A model generated the notes under the pieces. The model had not been told where the DNA came from. It did no database searches and saw only the letters and a list, made by a program, of their open reading frames with translations. DNA of 64,000 bases from an uncultured Paracoccaceae bacterium. GTDB taxonomy: Bacteria; Pseudomonadota; Alphaproteobacteria; Rhodobacterales; Rhodobacteraceae. A program made the translations under genes and the position numbers. The stretch is taken from the NCBI GenBank assembly GCA_947498985.1, contig CANMMF010000001.1, positions 277,501 through 341,500 of the forward strand. The letters run 5' to 3'. The stretch's first letter is position 1. The number at the start of each line of letters is the position of its first letter. Below, in pieces: positions 42,200 to 51,710 of this stretch.

Positions 42200-43720
42200 A
42201 TGGATATGGTGGCTCACGCCTACACGGTGGCATTTGAAGGTGTGGATGCGCGCCCGGTAGAGGTGCAATGCGCCGTGACGCCGGGCCTGCCGGCCTTCTC
42301 CATCGTCGGTCTGCCCGACAAGGCGGTGTCGGAGGCCCGCGACCGGGTGCGCACCGCGCTCAACGCGATGGCCATCGCGCTGCCTTCCAAACGCATCACG
42401 ATCAACCTCTCACCCGCCGATCTGCCCAAGGAAGGCTCGCATTTCGACCTGCCCATCGCGCTCGGACTGCTCGCAGCACTCGACATCGTGCCGCGCGATG
42501 CGGTGTCGCAAACCGTGGCGCTTGGGGAATTGTCGCTCGATGGCGCGCTGATCCCGGTGCTGGGCGCGCTGCCCGCCGCGATGACCGCCGCCGAAGAGGA
42601 CCGCACGCTGTTGTGCCCGCAGGCTTCGGGCGCAGAGGCGGCCTGGGTCGGCGCCTGCAACGTGATCGGCGCTCAAAGCCTGCTCGATGTCGTCAAGCAT
42701 TTCACCGGCAAGGCGGTGTTGCCGCCTGCAACGCCGGGCGAGGTGACTGCCGCGGCCACCGGGCGCGACCTGCGCGACGTCAAGGGCCAGGAACGCGCCA
42801 AACGCGCGCTGGAGATCGCGGCGGCGGGGCGGCACCATATGCTGATGGTGGGCACACCGGGCTCGGGCAAGTCGATGCTGGCCGCGCGTCTGCCCGGCAT
42901 CCTGCCGCCGCTTACCCCGGCCGAAGCGCTCGAAACCTCGATGATCCATTCGCTCGCCGGGTTGCTGGACGAAGGCGGGATCTCGCGCAGCCGTCCGTTT
43001 CGCGAACCGCATCACACGGCCTCGATGGCGGCCATCGTGGGGGGCGGGCGTGGTGCCAAACCGGGCGAGATCAGCCTCGCGCATAACGGCGTGCTGTTTC
43101 TCGACGAATTTCCGGAGTTCCCGCGAACTGTGCTGGAGACACTGCGCCAGCCCATCGAGACCGGGCGGGTGATGGTCGCGCGCGCCAATGCGCATATCAA
43201 TTACCCCTGCCGGTTCATGCTGATGGCCGCCGCGAACCCCTGCAAATGCGGCTATCTCTCCGATCCGGCCCGCGCCTGCTCGCGCGCCCCGGCCTGCGGC
43301 GAGGATTATATGGGCCGCATCTCCGGGCCCCTGATGGATCGGTTCGATCTGCGCGTCGAAGTGCCGCCCGTTGCCTTCACCGATCTCGATCTGCCAGCCG
43401 CCGGCGACAGTTCCGAGACCGTGGCGGCGCGCGTGGCCGCGGCGCGAGAGGTGCAGGCCGTCCGCTACGCGACGTTGCCCGGCACCCGCACCAACGCCGA
43501 CACCGAAGGCGCAGCACTGGAAGAGATCGCGCAGATCGACGCAGAAAGCCGCGACTTGCTGCTGCGCGCGGCGGACCAATTCGGACTGTCTGCGCGCGGC
43601 TACCACCGGGTGCTGCGGGTGGCGCGCACCATCGCAGACCTGTCCGGCTCGGACAGCATCGACCGCGCGCATCTGGCCGAGGCGTTGAGCTACCGGATCG
43701 TCACGGCGAAAGACGCCTGA
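42200..43720 (+). CDS. comM: ComM/YifB family AAA+ helicase (Mg chelatase-like)
   Basis: A 506-residue protein. It begins with the Lon-protease-like ChlI domain (VEVQCAVTPGLPAFSIVGLPDKAVSEARDRVR type), followed by a magnesium-chelatase-like AAA+ module with Walker A GTPGSGKS at 218-225, the cysteine cluster NPCKCGYLSDPARAC...C, and the C-terminal Mg chelatase domain. ComM promotes branch migration during natural transformation. ATG 42200 and 42206 share the GGGGAG ribosome binding site; the second has the better spacing. The 3' end overlaps the convergent hydrolase gene by 20 nt. Confidence 0.95.
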   Translation: MDMVAHAYTVAFEGVDARPVEVQCAVTPGLPAFSIVGLPDKAVSEARDRVRTALNAMAIALPSKRITINLSPADLPKEGSHFDLPIALGLLAALDIVPRDAVSQTVALGELSLDGALIPVLGALPAAMTAAEEDRTLLCPQASGAEAAWVGACNVIGAQSLLDVVKHFTGKAVLPPATPGEVTAAATGRDLRDVKGQERAKRALEIAAAGRHHMLMVGTPGSGKSMLAARLPGILPPLTPAEALETSMIHSLAGLLDEGGISRSRPFREPHHTASMAAIVGGGRGAKPGEISLAHNGVLFLDEFPEFPRTVLETLRQPIETGRVMVARANAHINYPCRFMLMAAANPCKCGYLSDPARACSRAPACGEDYMGRISGPLMDRFDLRVEVPPVAFTDLDLPAAGDSSETVAARVAAAREVQAVRYATLPGTRTNADTEGAALEEIAQIDAESRDLLLRAADQFGLSARGYHRVLRVARTIADLSGSDSIDRAHLAEALSYRIVTAKDA

Positions 43721-44585
43721 TCCAGACCGCCAGCGCGGCAAGCGTGCGCCGCGCCTCCGGCAGGTAATTGTGCAAAAGCGTCCAGACATGCGGCAGATCG
43801 GCCTCGATGACCTCGGTCACATCAACACCCTGCTTGCGCAGATGCCGCGCCATGCGGGTGGTGTCATCGAGCAGGATCTCGGTATCGCTCGCCGCCAGCC
43901 AGACCGGCGGCCCGCCGTCGAACTTGGCAAAAAGCGGAGAGGCGCGGGGATCGGCGGGGTCCGCCCCGTCGAGATAAAGCGCGCAGGTCTCATGCGTGCG
44001 ATCGGCGGGCAGCACCACATCGCGTTGCGCGTTGTCGGAAATGCTGTGGCCTGAAAAGGTCATGTCGGTCAGCGGCGAAAGCGCGAAGGCGCCAAGCGGG
44101 GCCGGCAATCCCTGCCGCAGGATCTCACCCAGAAGTGCCAGCGCCAGACCGCCGCCCGCGCTGTCACCGCCCAGCACCACGCCGCGCGGATGCGCCATCA
44201 CCGCGCGGTAGGCATCAAGCGCATCCTCAAGCGCCGCGGGAAACGGGTCTTCCGGCGCCAGACGGTATTCCGGCAGCACCACCGGGCACAGCGCCTCGCG
44301 CGACAGATGTGCCGCCATCGCGCGATAGGTACGGGCCGAGCCCATGAGATACGCACCGCCATGCAGGTAAAAGATCAACGGGCCATCTGTGTCGGCATTG
44401 ACCCGGACCGCCTTGCGACCGGCGATGGTGTCATCGCTGAACCGGGTGCCGGATGGCGGATGGAAGGACAGCTTTGCCTTGAGCTCAAACGATTTGCGCA
44501 TCGCCTCCGGGGAGGTCGCCCGGGCAAGGGACCGCTTTTCCGTCATCCGCAGCCAGATGTTGAAAAAGCGGCGGCGCAGGCTCAT
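43701..44585 (-). CDS. Alpha/beta hydrolase of the hormone-sensitive lipase family
   Basis: A 294-residue esterase-like enzyme. The oxyanion motif HGGA is at residues 75-78 (FYLHGGAYL), the nucleophile Ser142 in GDSAGG (140-145), an acid in [10 protein letters not shown] and the catalytic His in LPHVWTLL near 275. These define the HSL (family IV) esterases. Substrate unknown. The start overlaps the gshB stop (ATGA), so it is the second gene of a gshB operon. Its end overlaps comM tail to tail. Confidence 0.92.
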   Translation of the reverse strand: MSLRRRFFNIWLRMTEKRSLARATSPEAMRKSFELKAKLSFHPPSGTRFSDDTIAGRKAVRVNADTDGPLIFYLHGGAYLMGSARTYRAMAAHLSREALCPVVLPEYRLAPEDPFPAALEDALDAYRAVMAHPRGVVLGGDSAGGGLALALLGEILRQGLPAPLGAFALSPLTDMTFSGHSISDNAQRDVVLPADRTHETCALYLDGADPADPRASPLFAKFDGGPPVWLAASDTEILLDDTTRMARHLRKQGVDVTEVIEADLPHVWTLLHNYLPEARRTLAALAVWIRRLSP

Positions 44586-45517
44586 CCCAGCCTGGCCTCG
44601 ATCGCCTGCCAGATCTTTTCGGCGATGTTCACGCCGTCGAAACGTTCGAGTTCCTGAATGCCCGTCGGCGAGGTCACGTTGATCTCCGTCAGGTACTGGC
44701 CGATCACGTCGATGCCCACAAAGATCTGACCACGGTCGCGCAGAAGAGGGCCGATCCGCGCGCAAATCTCGTGGTCCCGGTCGCTGAGCGCGATCTTTTC
44801 CGGGCGCCCGCCCACATGCATGTTGGAGCGGACCTCGCCCTTTGCGGGCACCCGATTGATGGCGCCAACCGGCTCGCCCTCCACAAGAATGACGCGCTTG
44901 TCGCCATCGGTCACGGCGGGCAGGTATTTCTGCACGATCAGCGGCTCGCGGCTGAACCCGGTGAAAAGCTCGTAAAGGGAGCTGAGGTTGCGGTCATTCG
45001 CGTCGAGCCGGAACACACCCGCTCCGCCATTGCCATAAAGCGGTTTGAGGATGATGTCGCCGTGCCGCGCCTTGAACTCCCGGATGGTCTGCAGATCGCG
45101 GGCGACCATGGTGGGCGGCGTCAGGTCAGGGAAATCCAGCACCAGCAACTTTTCGGGAAAGTTCCGGACCCAGAACGGATTGTTGACCACAAGCACGCTG
45201 TCGGCAAGACGGTCCAGCAGATGCGTCGAGGTGATGTAATGCATATCGAAGGGCGGGTCCTGGCGCAGCCAGATCACGTCGAACTCAGTCAGGTCGATCG
45301 TCACTTCCGGCTCCAGAACAGCCGGCATGCCGGCGACGCGCTGCACCTGCATCCAGTGGCCGCGGGCGGTCACGCGCCCCTCGTCATAAGCAAGCTTGTC
45401 CGGCGCGTAATAGAATAGACTGTGCCCGCGCGCCTGCGCCTCCTCCGCCAGCCGGAAGGAGCTGTCGGCATCGATATCCACACCCGAAATCGGGTCCATC
45501 TGAAATGCGATCTTCAT
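44582..45517 (-). CDS. gshB: Glutathione synthetase
   Basis: A 311-residue ATP-grasp enzyme that joins gamma-glutamylcysteine and glycine. It opens with [27 protein letters not shown], the GshB signature, and contains [14 protein letters not shown], the ATP-binding [18 protein letters not shown] and the metal/substrate segment [36 protein letters not shown] precedes the ATG at 45517; an upstream in-frame codon at 45556 is less likely. Confidence 0.97.
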   Translation of the reverse strand: MKIAFQMDPISGVDIDADSSFRLAEEAQARGHSLFYYAPDKLAYDEGRVTARGHWMQVQRVAGMPAVLEPEVTIDLTEFDVIWLRQDPPFDMHYITSTHLLDRLADSVLVVNNPFWVRNFPEKLLVLDFPDLTPPTMVARDLQTIREFKARHGDIILKPLYGNGGAGVFRLDANDRNLSSLYELFTGFSREPLIVQKYLPAVTDGDKRVILVEGEPVGAINRVPAKGEVRSNMHVGGRPEKIALSDRDHEICARIGPLLRDRGQIFVGIDVIGQYLTEINVTSPTGIQELERFDGVNIAEKIWQAIEARLG

Positions 45518-45580
45518 CTGCGCGCCCCTTGCTGCCGTGTCGCATAGATGGCGCAACAGGCTGACGGAGGCAATGGCGCG

Positions 45581-46027
45581 TCAGTGGGAGAAGGCGTTCT
45601 CGATCACCTGCACATCGCCGACACCATCGACAATTGCGACGTCGAAACGGATATCGGTCAATGAGCCCAGAGGTTGTGTGCCGAGAAATTCTTCGGCGGA
45701 GGCGAACAGCCTGCGGATCTGGCGCTGCCCGAGGCGCTGGGCCGCGCCTTCGAATGTTTTGCTCTTCTTGACTTCGACAAAGACCAGACCGTCACCGTCC
45801 TGCAGGATCAGGTCGATTTCACCGTGTTTTCCCCGCCAGCGATGCCGTGCCACTGCAAAGCCGCGTCGCTCGTAATCCTGTGCGATGCGCAGTTCGGCCG
45901 ATCGCCCGGCCTGATAGGCCACGGCCCCTTGTTGCGACTTGGCGGACCGGACCTGCGCAGACACCGTGGGCGGCAGGGCCGTCACAGGCATGGCCCCTTC
46001 GAAATCGAAACTCATTTGCACAGACAT
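45581..46027 (-). CDS. yraN: UPF0102 family protein YraN
   Basis: A 148-residue predicted nuclease-fold protein. The family motif is visible: AELRIAQDYERRGFAVARHRWRGKHGEIDLILQDGDGLVFVEVKKS, with E-x-D...E-x-K resembling the PD-(D/E)xK arrangement. It carries an N-terminal extension of about 40 residues. YraN is commonly next to rsmI and the LpoA-like gene in proteobacteria, as here (22 nt after rsmI). GGGAGGCAAGCA precedes the ATG. Activity has not been established to my knowledge. Confidence 0.93.
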   Translation of the reverse strand: MSVQMSFDFEGAMPVTALPPTVSAQVRSAKSQQGAVAYQAGRSAELRIAQDYERRGFAVARHRWRGKHGEIDLILQDGDGLVFVEVKKSKTFEGAAQRLGQRQIRRLFASAEEFLGTQPLGSLTDIRFDVAIVDGVGDVQVIENAFSH

Positions 46028-46049
46028 TGCTTGCCTCCCGCGGCGGGTT

Positions 46050-46916
46050 TCAATCGTCTTTTTCCTTCAACGCCATGGCCAATTGGTAGACCTGCCGCCG
46101 CTTGATTCCGAACCGGGCGGACAGGGTATCGGCCACGTCGCGCACAGACATCGTTTCCAGCGCCGTTCTGACCGAATGTTCTAAGTCCATTTCACTAATT
46201 TTCTCCAAACGCCCTTTGCCCAGCAGCACCACAATCTCGCCTTTTACCGACAACTGGAGATATCGCGCGGCAAGTTCGGACAGCGCTCCACGCTGGCATT
46301 CCTCAAATTTCTTCGTGATCTCGCGGCAGACCGCCGCTTCGCGGTCGCCGCCGAGCACCTCTGCCGCATCGGTCAGCATTGCCCCCAACCGGCGCGGAGA
46401 TTCGTAGAAAACAAGTGTGGCCATCACATCCGCGAGACCCGCCAGCGCCTTTTTCCGCGCGCCCGTGGCATTGGGCAGAAACCCTGCAAAAAGAAACCTG
46501 TCGGTCGGCAGACCGGCCAGCGTCAGGGCCGCGATCACCGCCGAGGGCCCCGGCACGGTTGTTGCGGCAAAGCCTGCCTCCTGCGCGGCGCGCAACAGAT
46601 CGAAACCGGGGTCCGAGATCATCGGCGTGCCGGCTTCGGACGCATAGGCCACCGAACGGCCCGCGGCCATCTCCGCCAGCAGCTTCGGACGGATCCGGGC
46701 AGCATTGTGTTCGTGATAGGAGAGCAGCGGCCGGTCCTGCGGGCTCAGCCCGTGGATCTCCATCAGTCGTCGCAGCGCGCGCGTGTCTTCGGCGGCCAGA
46801 ACATCCGCCGAGGCCAGCACATCCAGAGCCCGCAGCGTGATGTCGCGGGCGTTCCCGATGGGCGTGGCCACAAAATGCAGACCCGGCGCCAAACCGCTCT
46901 TTTTGACAATCGTCAC
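46050..46916 (-). CDS. rsmI: 16S rRNA (cytidine-1402-2'-O)-methyltransferase
   Basis: A 288-residue SAM-dependent methyltransferase of the tetrapyrrole-methylase fold. Hallmarks are LHFVATPIGNARDITLRALDVL, EDTRALRRLMEIHG, SEAGTPMISDPG and TVPGPSAVIAALTLAGLPTDRFLFAGFLP. It methylates C1402 in the ribosomal decoding centre. The GTG at 46916 is chosen because GAGGGG lies 4 nt upstream; an in-frame GTG at 46928 is possible. It is divergent from the LpoA-like gene across 97 bp. Confidence 0.95.
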   Translation of the reverse strand: MTIVKKSGLAPGLHFVATPIGNARDITLRALDVLASADVLAAEDTRALRRLMEIHGLSPQDRPLLSYHEHNAARIRPKLLAEMAAGRSVAYASEAGTPMISDPGFDLLRAAQEAGFAATTVPGPSAVIAALTLAGLPTDRFLFAGFLPNATGARKKALAGLADVMATLVFYESPRRLGAMLTDAAEVLGGDREAAVCREITKKFEECQRGALSELAARYLQLSVKGEIVVLLGKGRLEKISEMDLEHSVRTALETMSVRDVADTLSARFGIKRRQVYQLAMALKEKDD

Positions 46917-47013
46917 TGGACCCCTCACATCGCTCGTTTATGATCGTTAAGGATTGCACCCAATCTCGCGCGGTCCACCGCCGTGCGCCTGTCAACGAGG
47001 GAGTGTTCCACCC

Positions 47014-48201
47014 ATGTTTGCTGTTTTGTCTTCCATCCGCAAGGCTCTGAGGCCCGCCGCCTTCGCGTTTGCGGCCCTCGGTCTGGCGGCCTGCGATGCC
47101 TCGTTGCTCGGCCCGCTCGGCGGCGGCGGTGCCAGCAGCGGCGGACCTCAGATCGACCCTTCCGCGCCCATCCAGGTGGCGCTTCTGGTGCCCAGATCCG
47201 ATGCCGGTGCGGCACCGGTCGCGGATTCGCTGGAAAAGGCCGCACGGCTGGCGATCGCTGAAAACTCCAATGTGAACATCGCCTTGCAGGTCTACGACAC
47301 CGCAGGCTCGGCCACGACCGCGGCGGCACAGGCGCAGCGCGCGGTGGATGAAGGCGCCAAGATCATCATCGGCCCGCTCTTCGGGGCCGCGGCCAATGCC
47401 GCCGGGCTTGCGGTGCTCGACGAAGGCGTGAATGTGCTCAGCTTTTCCAACACGCCGTCGATTGCCGGTGGCAACGTCTTTATCCTCGGGCCCACCTTCA
47501 ACAACACCGCCAACCGTCTGATGGGCTTCGCCCGCGGTCAGGGCAAGAAGAGCGTCACGATCATCTATTCCGACGACGTGCCGGGTCAGGTCGGCCGGCT
47601 GGCCATCGAACAGGCCGCCGCCGCCAACGGCATTCGGGTGGCCACCGCGCAGGGTTATCCGCTGTCCATCGAAGGGGTGCGCGCGACGGCTCAGAACGCG
47701 GCGCAATCCGGGGCCGGCGCGGACAGCGTGTTTGTGACCACCGACGCCACCAATGCCGCGATGCCGATGCTGCTGCGCGACCTGCCGGCCAGCGGGCTGA
47801 ACCCCGGCAGCGTGCAGTATATCGGCCTCACGCGCTGGGATGTCCGCCCGGATCTCTTCGATCTGCCGGGTGCCGAAGGCGCGTGGTTCGCGATGCCCGA
47901 CCAGAGCCGTCAGGACGGGTTCAAAGCCCGCTACCGTGCGGCCTACGGTGCCTCCCCGCACCCCTTGGCCGGGCTGGCGTTTGACGGCATCTCCGCCGTT
48001 GCGGCGCTGGCCGCGCAAGGGCGGCGCGATGCGTTGACCGGGCGCGCTCTGACCACCAATGTGTTCAACGGAACCGGCGGTGCGTTCCGCCTCACCCCGG
48101 ACGGGTCGAACCAGCGCGCGCTGGCGGTGGCCACTGTGCGTAACAAACAGGTTGTGATTCTTGACCCCGCCCCCAGTCGCGTCGGCACTGCCGGTTTCTG
48201 A
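47014..48201 (+). CDS. LpoA-like lipoprotein, penicillin-binding protein activator
   Basis: A 395-residue lipoprotein with signal and lipobox LGLAAC (Cys27). The mature part is a type I periplasmic-binding fold (IQVALLVPRSDAGAAPVADSLEKAARLAI ... ITLYDTAG-like VYDTAGS, then KIIIGPLFGAAANAAG). In proteobacteria such LppC/LpoA proteins, encoded next to rsmI and yraN, activate class A penicillin-binding proteins from the outer membrane. The ATG at 47014 gives the lipobox at the right distance. The final 41 nt overlap the glnD frame. Confidence 0.92.
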   Translation: MFAVLSSIRKALRPAAFAFAALGLAACDASLLGPLGGGGASSGGPQIDPSAPIQVALLVPRSDAGAAPVADSLEKAARLAIAENSNVNIALQVYDTAGSATTAAAQAQRAVDEGAKIIIGPLFGAAANAAGLAVLDEGVNVLSFSNTPSIAGGNVFILGPTFNNTANRLMGFARGQGKKSVTIIYSDDVPGQVGRLAIEQAAAANGIRVATAQGYPLSIEGVRATAQNAAQSGAGADSVFVTTDATNAAMPMLLRDLPASGLNPGSVQYIGLTRWDVRPDLFDLPGAEGAWFAMPDQSRQDGFKARYRAAYGASPHPLAGLAFDGISAVAALAAQGRRDALTGRALTTNVFNGTGGAFRLTPDGSNQRALAVATVRNKQVVILDPAPSRVGTAGF

Positions 48202-50962
48202 CCCGCACGCCCCGGAGTTGCCGGACGATCTGATCGCGCCGGCAGCCGACATCTTCGATCTGCCCAGCCTTCGCGAAAGGCTGTTTGCGTCCTTTCCTGA
48301 GGGCGCGGACGAGGCGGCGATCCGCAAGGCCACCGTGTCGCTTCTGGCCGAAGCGAAGACCGTCGGGCGCGCCTGTGTGGCCCGTGCCTTTGCCAGGGAG
48401 CCTTTTGGCGCGCGCCGCACCGCGCGGGCCTATACCTGGATCACCGACGGCATTGTGCGCCTGGTGTTCGAGGTCGCCACCGAACGTCTGCACCGGCTGT
48501 CGAACCCCACCGAAGGCGAACGCATCTCGGTGATTGCCGTCGGCGGCTACGGGCGTGGCGAGATGGCGCCTTTTTCCGACGTCGATCTGCTGTTCCTGAC
48601 GCCCTACAAGATCACCCCCTGGGCAGAGAGCGTGATCGAATCGATGCTCTACATGCTCTGGGATCTCAAGCTTAAGGTCGGGCATTCCTCGCGCACCATC
48701 AAGGACTGCCTGCGTCTGGGCCGCGAGGACTTCACCATCCGCACAGCGATGCTGGAGCACCGATTTCTCATCGGCGACGCGACCCTGGCCAAGCGCCTGG
48801 ACCGGCAGCTTTGGGACGATCTTTTCTCCGGCACGGCGCGCGAATTTGTCGAGGCCAAGCTTGGCGAACGTGACGCGCGGCACGAAAAGCAGGGCCAGCG
48901 CTACATGGTCGAGCCCAATGTGAAAGAGGGCAAGGGCGGGCTGCGCGACCTGCAGTCGCTGTTCTGGATCACCAAATATATCCACCACACCGACGACACT
49001 TCGGAACTGGTGCGGCAGGGCGTGTTCCGACCCGAGGAATACAAGACTTTCCTGGCCGCCGAGCGCTTTCTCTGGGCGGTGCGGCACCATCTGCATCTCG
49101 CCGCCAACCGCCCGGTGGAGCAACTGACCTTCGACATGCAGGTCGAGGTGGCCGAACATATGGGCTATACCGACAAGGGCGGGCGGCGCGCGGTGGAGTG
49201 GTTCATGCAGGAATACTTCCTGCACGCCACGGCGGTCGGCGATCTCACGCGGATCTTCCTGACCTCGCTGGAGGCCGATCACACCAAGGACGCGCCGCTG
49301 CTGCTGCGCATGTTCAAGCGCCAGCCCAAGATCAAGCCCGGCTATGCGATTGTGCGCAACCGCCTGGCCATCAGCGATGACGACACGTTTCTGTCGGAAA
49401 AGATCAACCTGCTGCGGCTCTTCGAAGAGGCGCTGCGCACCGGGCTGCTGATCCATCCCGACGCCATGCGGCTGGTCAAGGCAAACCTGCATCTGATCGA
49501 CGAGCCGTTTCGCAACGACAAGACCGCGCAAAAGCTGTTTCTGGACCTTCTGCTGAAACACGGCAACCCCGACCGCGCGTTGCGCCGGATGAACGAGCTG
49601 GGCGTGCTCTCGGCCTTCATCCCGGAGTTCGAGCCCATCGTGGCGATGATGCAGTTCAACATGTATCACCATTACACGGTCGACGAGCACACCATCCAGT
49701 GCATCTGGAACCTCAGCGAGATCGAGCATGAGAACCTGCTCGAGGAGCTGCCCGTCGCCTCGACCATCCTGAAGGAAGGCATCAACCGCCGTGTGCTCTA
49801 TGTGGCGATGCTGCTGCACGATATCGGCAAGGGGCGCGACGAGGATCATTCGGTGCTTGGCGCCCGCATCGCGCGCAGCGTGGCGCCGCGTCTGGGGCTG
49901 AAGCCCGCCGAATGCGCCACGGTGGAATGGCTGGTGCGCTACCATTTGCTGATGTCGGACATGGCGCAGAAGCGCGACATCGCCGACCCGCGCACCGTGC
50001 GCGACTTTGCCAAGGCGGTGCAGACGAAAGAGCGGCTCGACCTGCTTTGCGTGCTCACGGTCTGCGACATCCGCGGCGTCGGGCCGGGGACGTGGAACAA
50101 CTGGAAAGCCGCGCTGCTGCGCGCGCTTTACCGCCAGACAAGGCGCGGGCTCGAAGACGGGATGGAGGCGCTCAACCGCGAGAACCGCGGCACCGAGGCC
50201 AAGAAGCTGCTGCGCGCCCGGCTTGACGACTGGTCCGCCGCCGATCTGCGCCGCGAGACCGCACGGCATTACGATCCCTATTGGCAGGGCCTGCACATCA
50301 CCGCGCATGTGATCTTTGCCGACCTGCTGCGCGGTATTGCCGATGACGAGATCCGCGTCGATATCCATCCCGACGAAGATCGCGACGCCACCCGCGTCTG
50401 CTTTGCGCTGGCCGATCACCCGGGCATCTTCTCGCGGCTGTCGGGCGCTCTGGCGCTGGTCGGGGCCAATGTTGTCGACGCGCGGACCTTCACCACCAAG
50501 GACGGCTTCGCCACCGCGGCCTTCTGGATCCAGGACGCCGACGGCACGCCCTATGACGACAACCGCATCCCGCGCCTGCGCACGATGATCGGACGCATCC
50601 TCAAGGGAGAGATCGTCGCCCGCGATGCGATGAAGTCCAAGGACAAGCTGAAAAAGCGCGAAAAAGCCTTCCGCGTGCCCACCTCGATCACCTTCGACAA
50701 TGAGGGCTCCGAGATCTACACGATCATCGAAGTGGACACCCGCGACCGGCCCGGCCTGCTCTACGATCTCACGCGCACGCTGGCCAATGCCAATGTGCAG
50801 ATCTTCTCGGCGGTGATTGCCACCTATGGCGAACAGGTGGTCGACACCTTCTACGTCAAGGACATGTTCGGTCTGAAATTCCACGCCGAGAGCAAGCAGC
50901 GCGGGCTGGAAAAGAAGCTGCGCAGCGCGATTGCCGAAGGCTCCGAACGGGCGCGGGGCTGA
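48161..50962 (+). CDS. glnD: PII uridylyltransferase / uridylyl-removing enzyme
   Basis: A 933-residue nitrogen sensor. The order is a nucleotidyltransferase domain with GGYGRGE near residue 128 and SDVDLLFL, an HD domain with LLHDIGKGRDEDHS near 550, and two C-terminal ACT domains (from about 745 and 855). It adds UMP to PII proteins under nitrogen limitation and removes it when glutamine binds the ACT domains. No ATG or GTG occurs before the catalytic core, so the TTG at 48161, inside the preceding gene, is the likely start. Confidence 0.96.
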   Translation: MTPPPVASALPVSDPHAPELPDDLIAPAADIFDLPSLRERLFASFPEGADEAAIRKATVSLLAEAKTVGRACVARAFAREPFGARRTARAYTWITDGIVRLVFEVATERLHRLSNPTEGERISVIAVGGYGRGEMAPFSDVDLLFLTPYKITPWAESVIESMLYMLWDLKLKVGHSSRTIKDCLRLGREDFTIRTAMLEHRFLIGDATLAKRLDRQLWDDLFSGTAREFVEAKLGERDARHEKQGQRYMVEPNVKEGKGGLRDLQSLFWITKYIHHTDDTSELVRQGVFRPEEYKTFLAAERFLWAVRHHLHLAANRPVEQLTFDMQVEVAEHMGYTDKGGRRAVEWFMQEYFLHATAVGDLTRIFLTSLEADHTKDAPLLLRMFKRQPKIKPGYAIVRNRLAISDDDTFLSEKINLLRLFEEALRTGLLIHPDAMRLVKANLHLIDEPFRNDKTAQKLFLDLLLKHGNPDRALRRMNELGVLSAFIPEFEPIVAMMQFNMYHHYTVDEHTIQCIWNLSEIEHENLLEELPVASTILKEGINRRVLYVAMLLHDIGKGRDEDHSVLGARIARSVAPRLGLKPAECATVEWLVRYHLLMSDMAQKRDIADPRTVRDFAKAVQTKERLDLLCVLTVCDIRGVGPGTWNNWKAALLRALYRQTRRGLEDGMEALNRENRGTEAKKLLRARLDDWSAADLRRETARHYDPYWQGLHITAHVIFADLLRGIADDEIRVDIHPDEDRDATRVCFALADHPGIFSRLSGALALVGANVVDARTFTTKDGFATAAFWIQDADGTPYDDNRIPRLRTMIGRILKGEIVARDAMKSKDKLKKREKAFRVPTSITFDNEGSEIYTIIEVDTRDRPGLLYDLTRTLANANVQIFSAVIATYGEQVVDTFYVKDMFGLKFHAESKQRGLEKKLRSAIAEGSERARG

Positions 50963-51031
50963 CGGTCACGCCTGCTTGCAAGCAGCCCGGATCTGCGCGA
51001 GGTTCCGGCGTTTCCCTTTGGATCAGGAACC

Positions 51032-51625
51032 ATGGCCGAACTGCCCGCCTTTCTACTTGCCGCGCTTGCGCTGACCGGCAGCCCGGGGCCGAACACGCTG
51101 TCGCTGGCGGCGGTGGGCGCCGCGTTCGGGCGGCGGGGCGGGGTGCGCTACCTTCTGGGTCTCTGCTTCGGGATGCTTCTGGTAATCGTCATCACCGGCA
51201 GCGGCGTGTCGGTGGCGGTCTTTGCCCTGCCGGGCGTAGCGCTGGTCATTTCGATCTGTGCGGCGGCCTATTTCCTGTGGCTGGCCTGGCGCATCGCCAG
51301 CGCGCCGCCGCTGCAGGGGTCCGCCTTGAGCCGCCCGGCCCCGCGCTGGTACGAAGGCACCGCGCTGTCGCTGATGAACCCAAAGGCCTATGCGGCGATG
51401 GCCGCGCTTTTCTCGGGGTTCACGCTGATCTCGGACGCGCCCGCGCAGGATGCCATCGCCAAGACCGCCGCGCTGATGTCCACCATCCTCTTCGTCAATG
51501 TCATGTGGCTGTCGATCGGCGCGGGGCTCACCGGCGCGCTGCGCGACCCGCGCCTGTCGCGCCTGATCAATCTCGGCTTTGCCGCGGCACTGCTGCTGTC
51601 GGTCGCCGCGGTCACCCTGCTTTGA
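51032..51625 (+). CDS. LysE/RhtB family amino acid exporter
   Basis: A 197-residue membrane protein with five to six hydrophobic segments and the family signature GSPGPNTLSLAAVGAAFGRRGGVRYLLG near the N terminus, followed by AYFLWLAWRIA and a mid-loop LMNPKAYAAMAALFSGF. LysE-type carriers export amino acids or related metabolites; the substrate is unknown. The ATG follows TCAGGAACC. It lies 69 nt after glnD and 85 nt before murJ on the same strand. Confidence 0.92.
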   Translation: MAELPAFLLAALALTGSPGPNTLSLAAVGAAFGRRGGVRYLLGLCFGMLLVIVITGSGVSVAVFALPGVALVISICAAAYFLWLAWRIASAPPLQGSALSRPAPRWYEGTALSLMNPKAYAAMAALFSGFTLISDAPAQDAIAKTAALMSTILFVNVMWLSIGAGLTGALRDPRLSRLINLGFAAALLLSVAAVTLL

Positions 51626-51710
51626 GCCATCAGAAACGACCCCGCGTCGCAAAGCTTTCGCAACCCAGCGCAATCGGCTAAGCAAGCCACAAGAAAGAGC
51701 CAGGGCAGCC

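Noticed and set aside
51579-51710. Upstream extension of murJ
   Set aside because: The extra 44 codons overlap the LysE-type gene, and the conserved MurJ N terminus begins exactly at the ATG at 51711.
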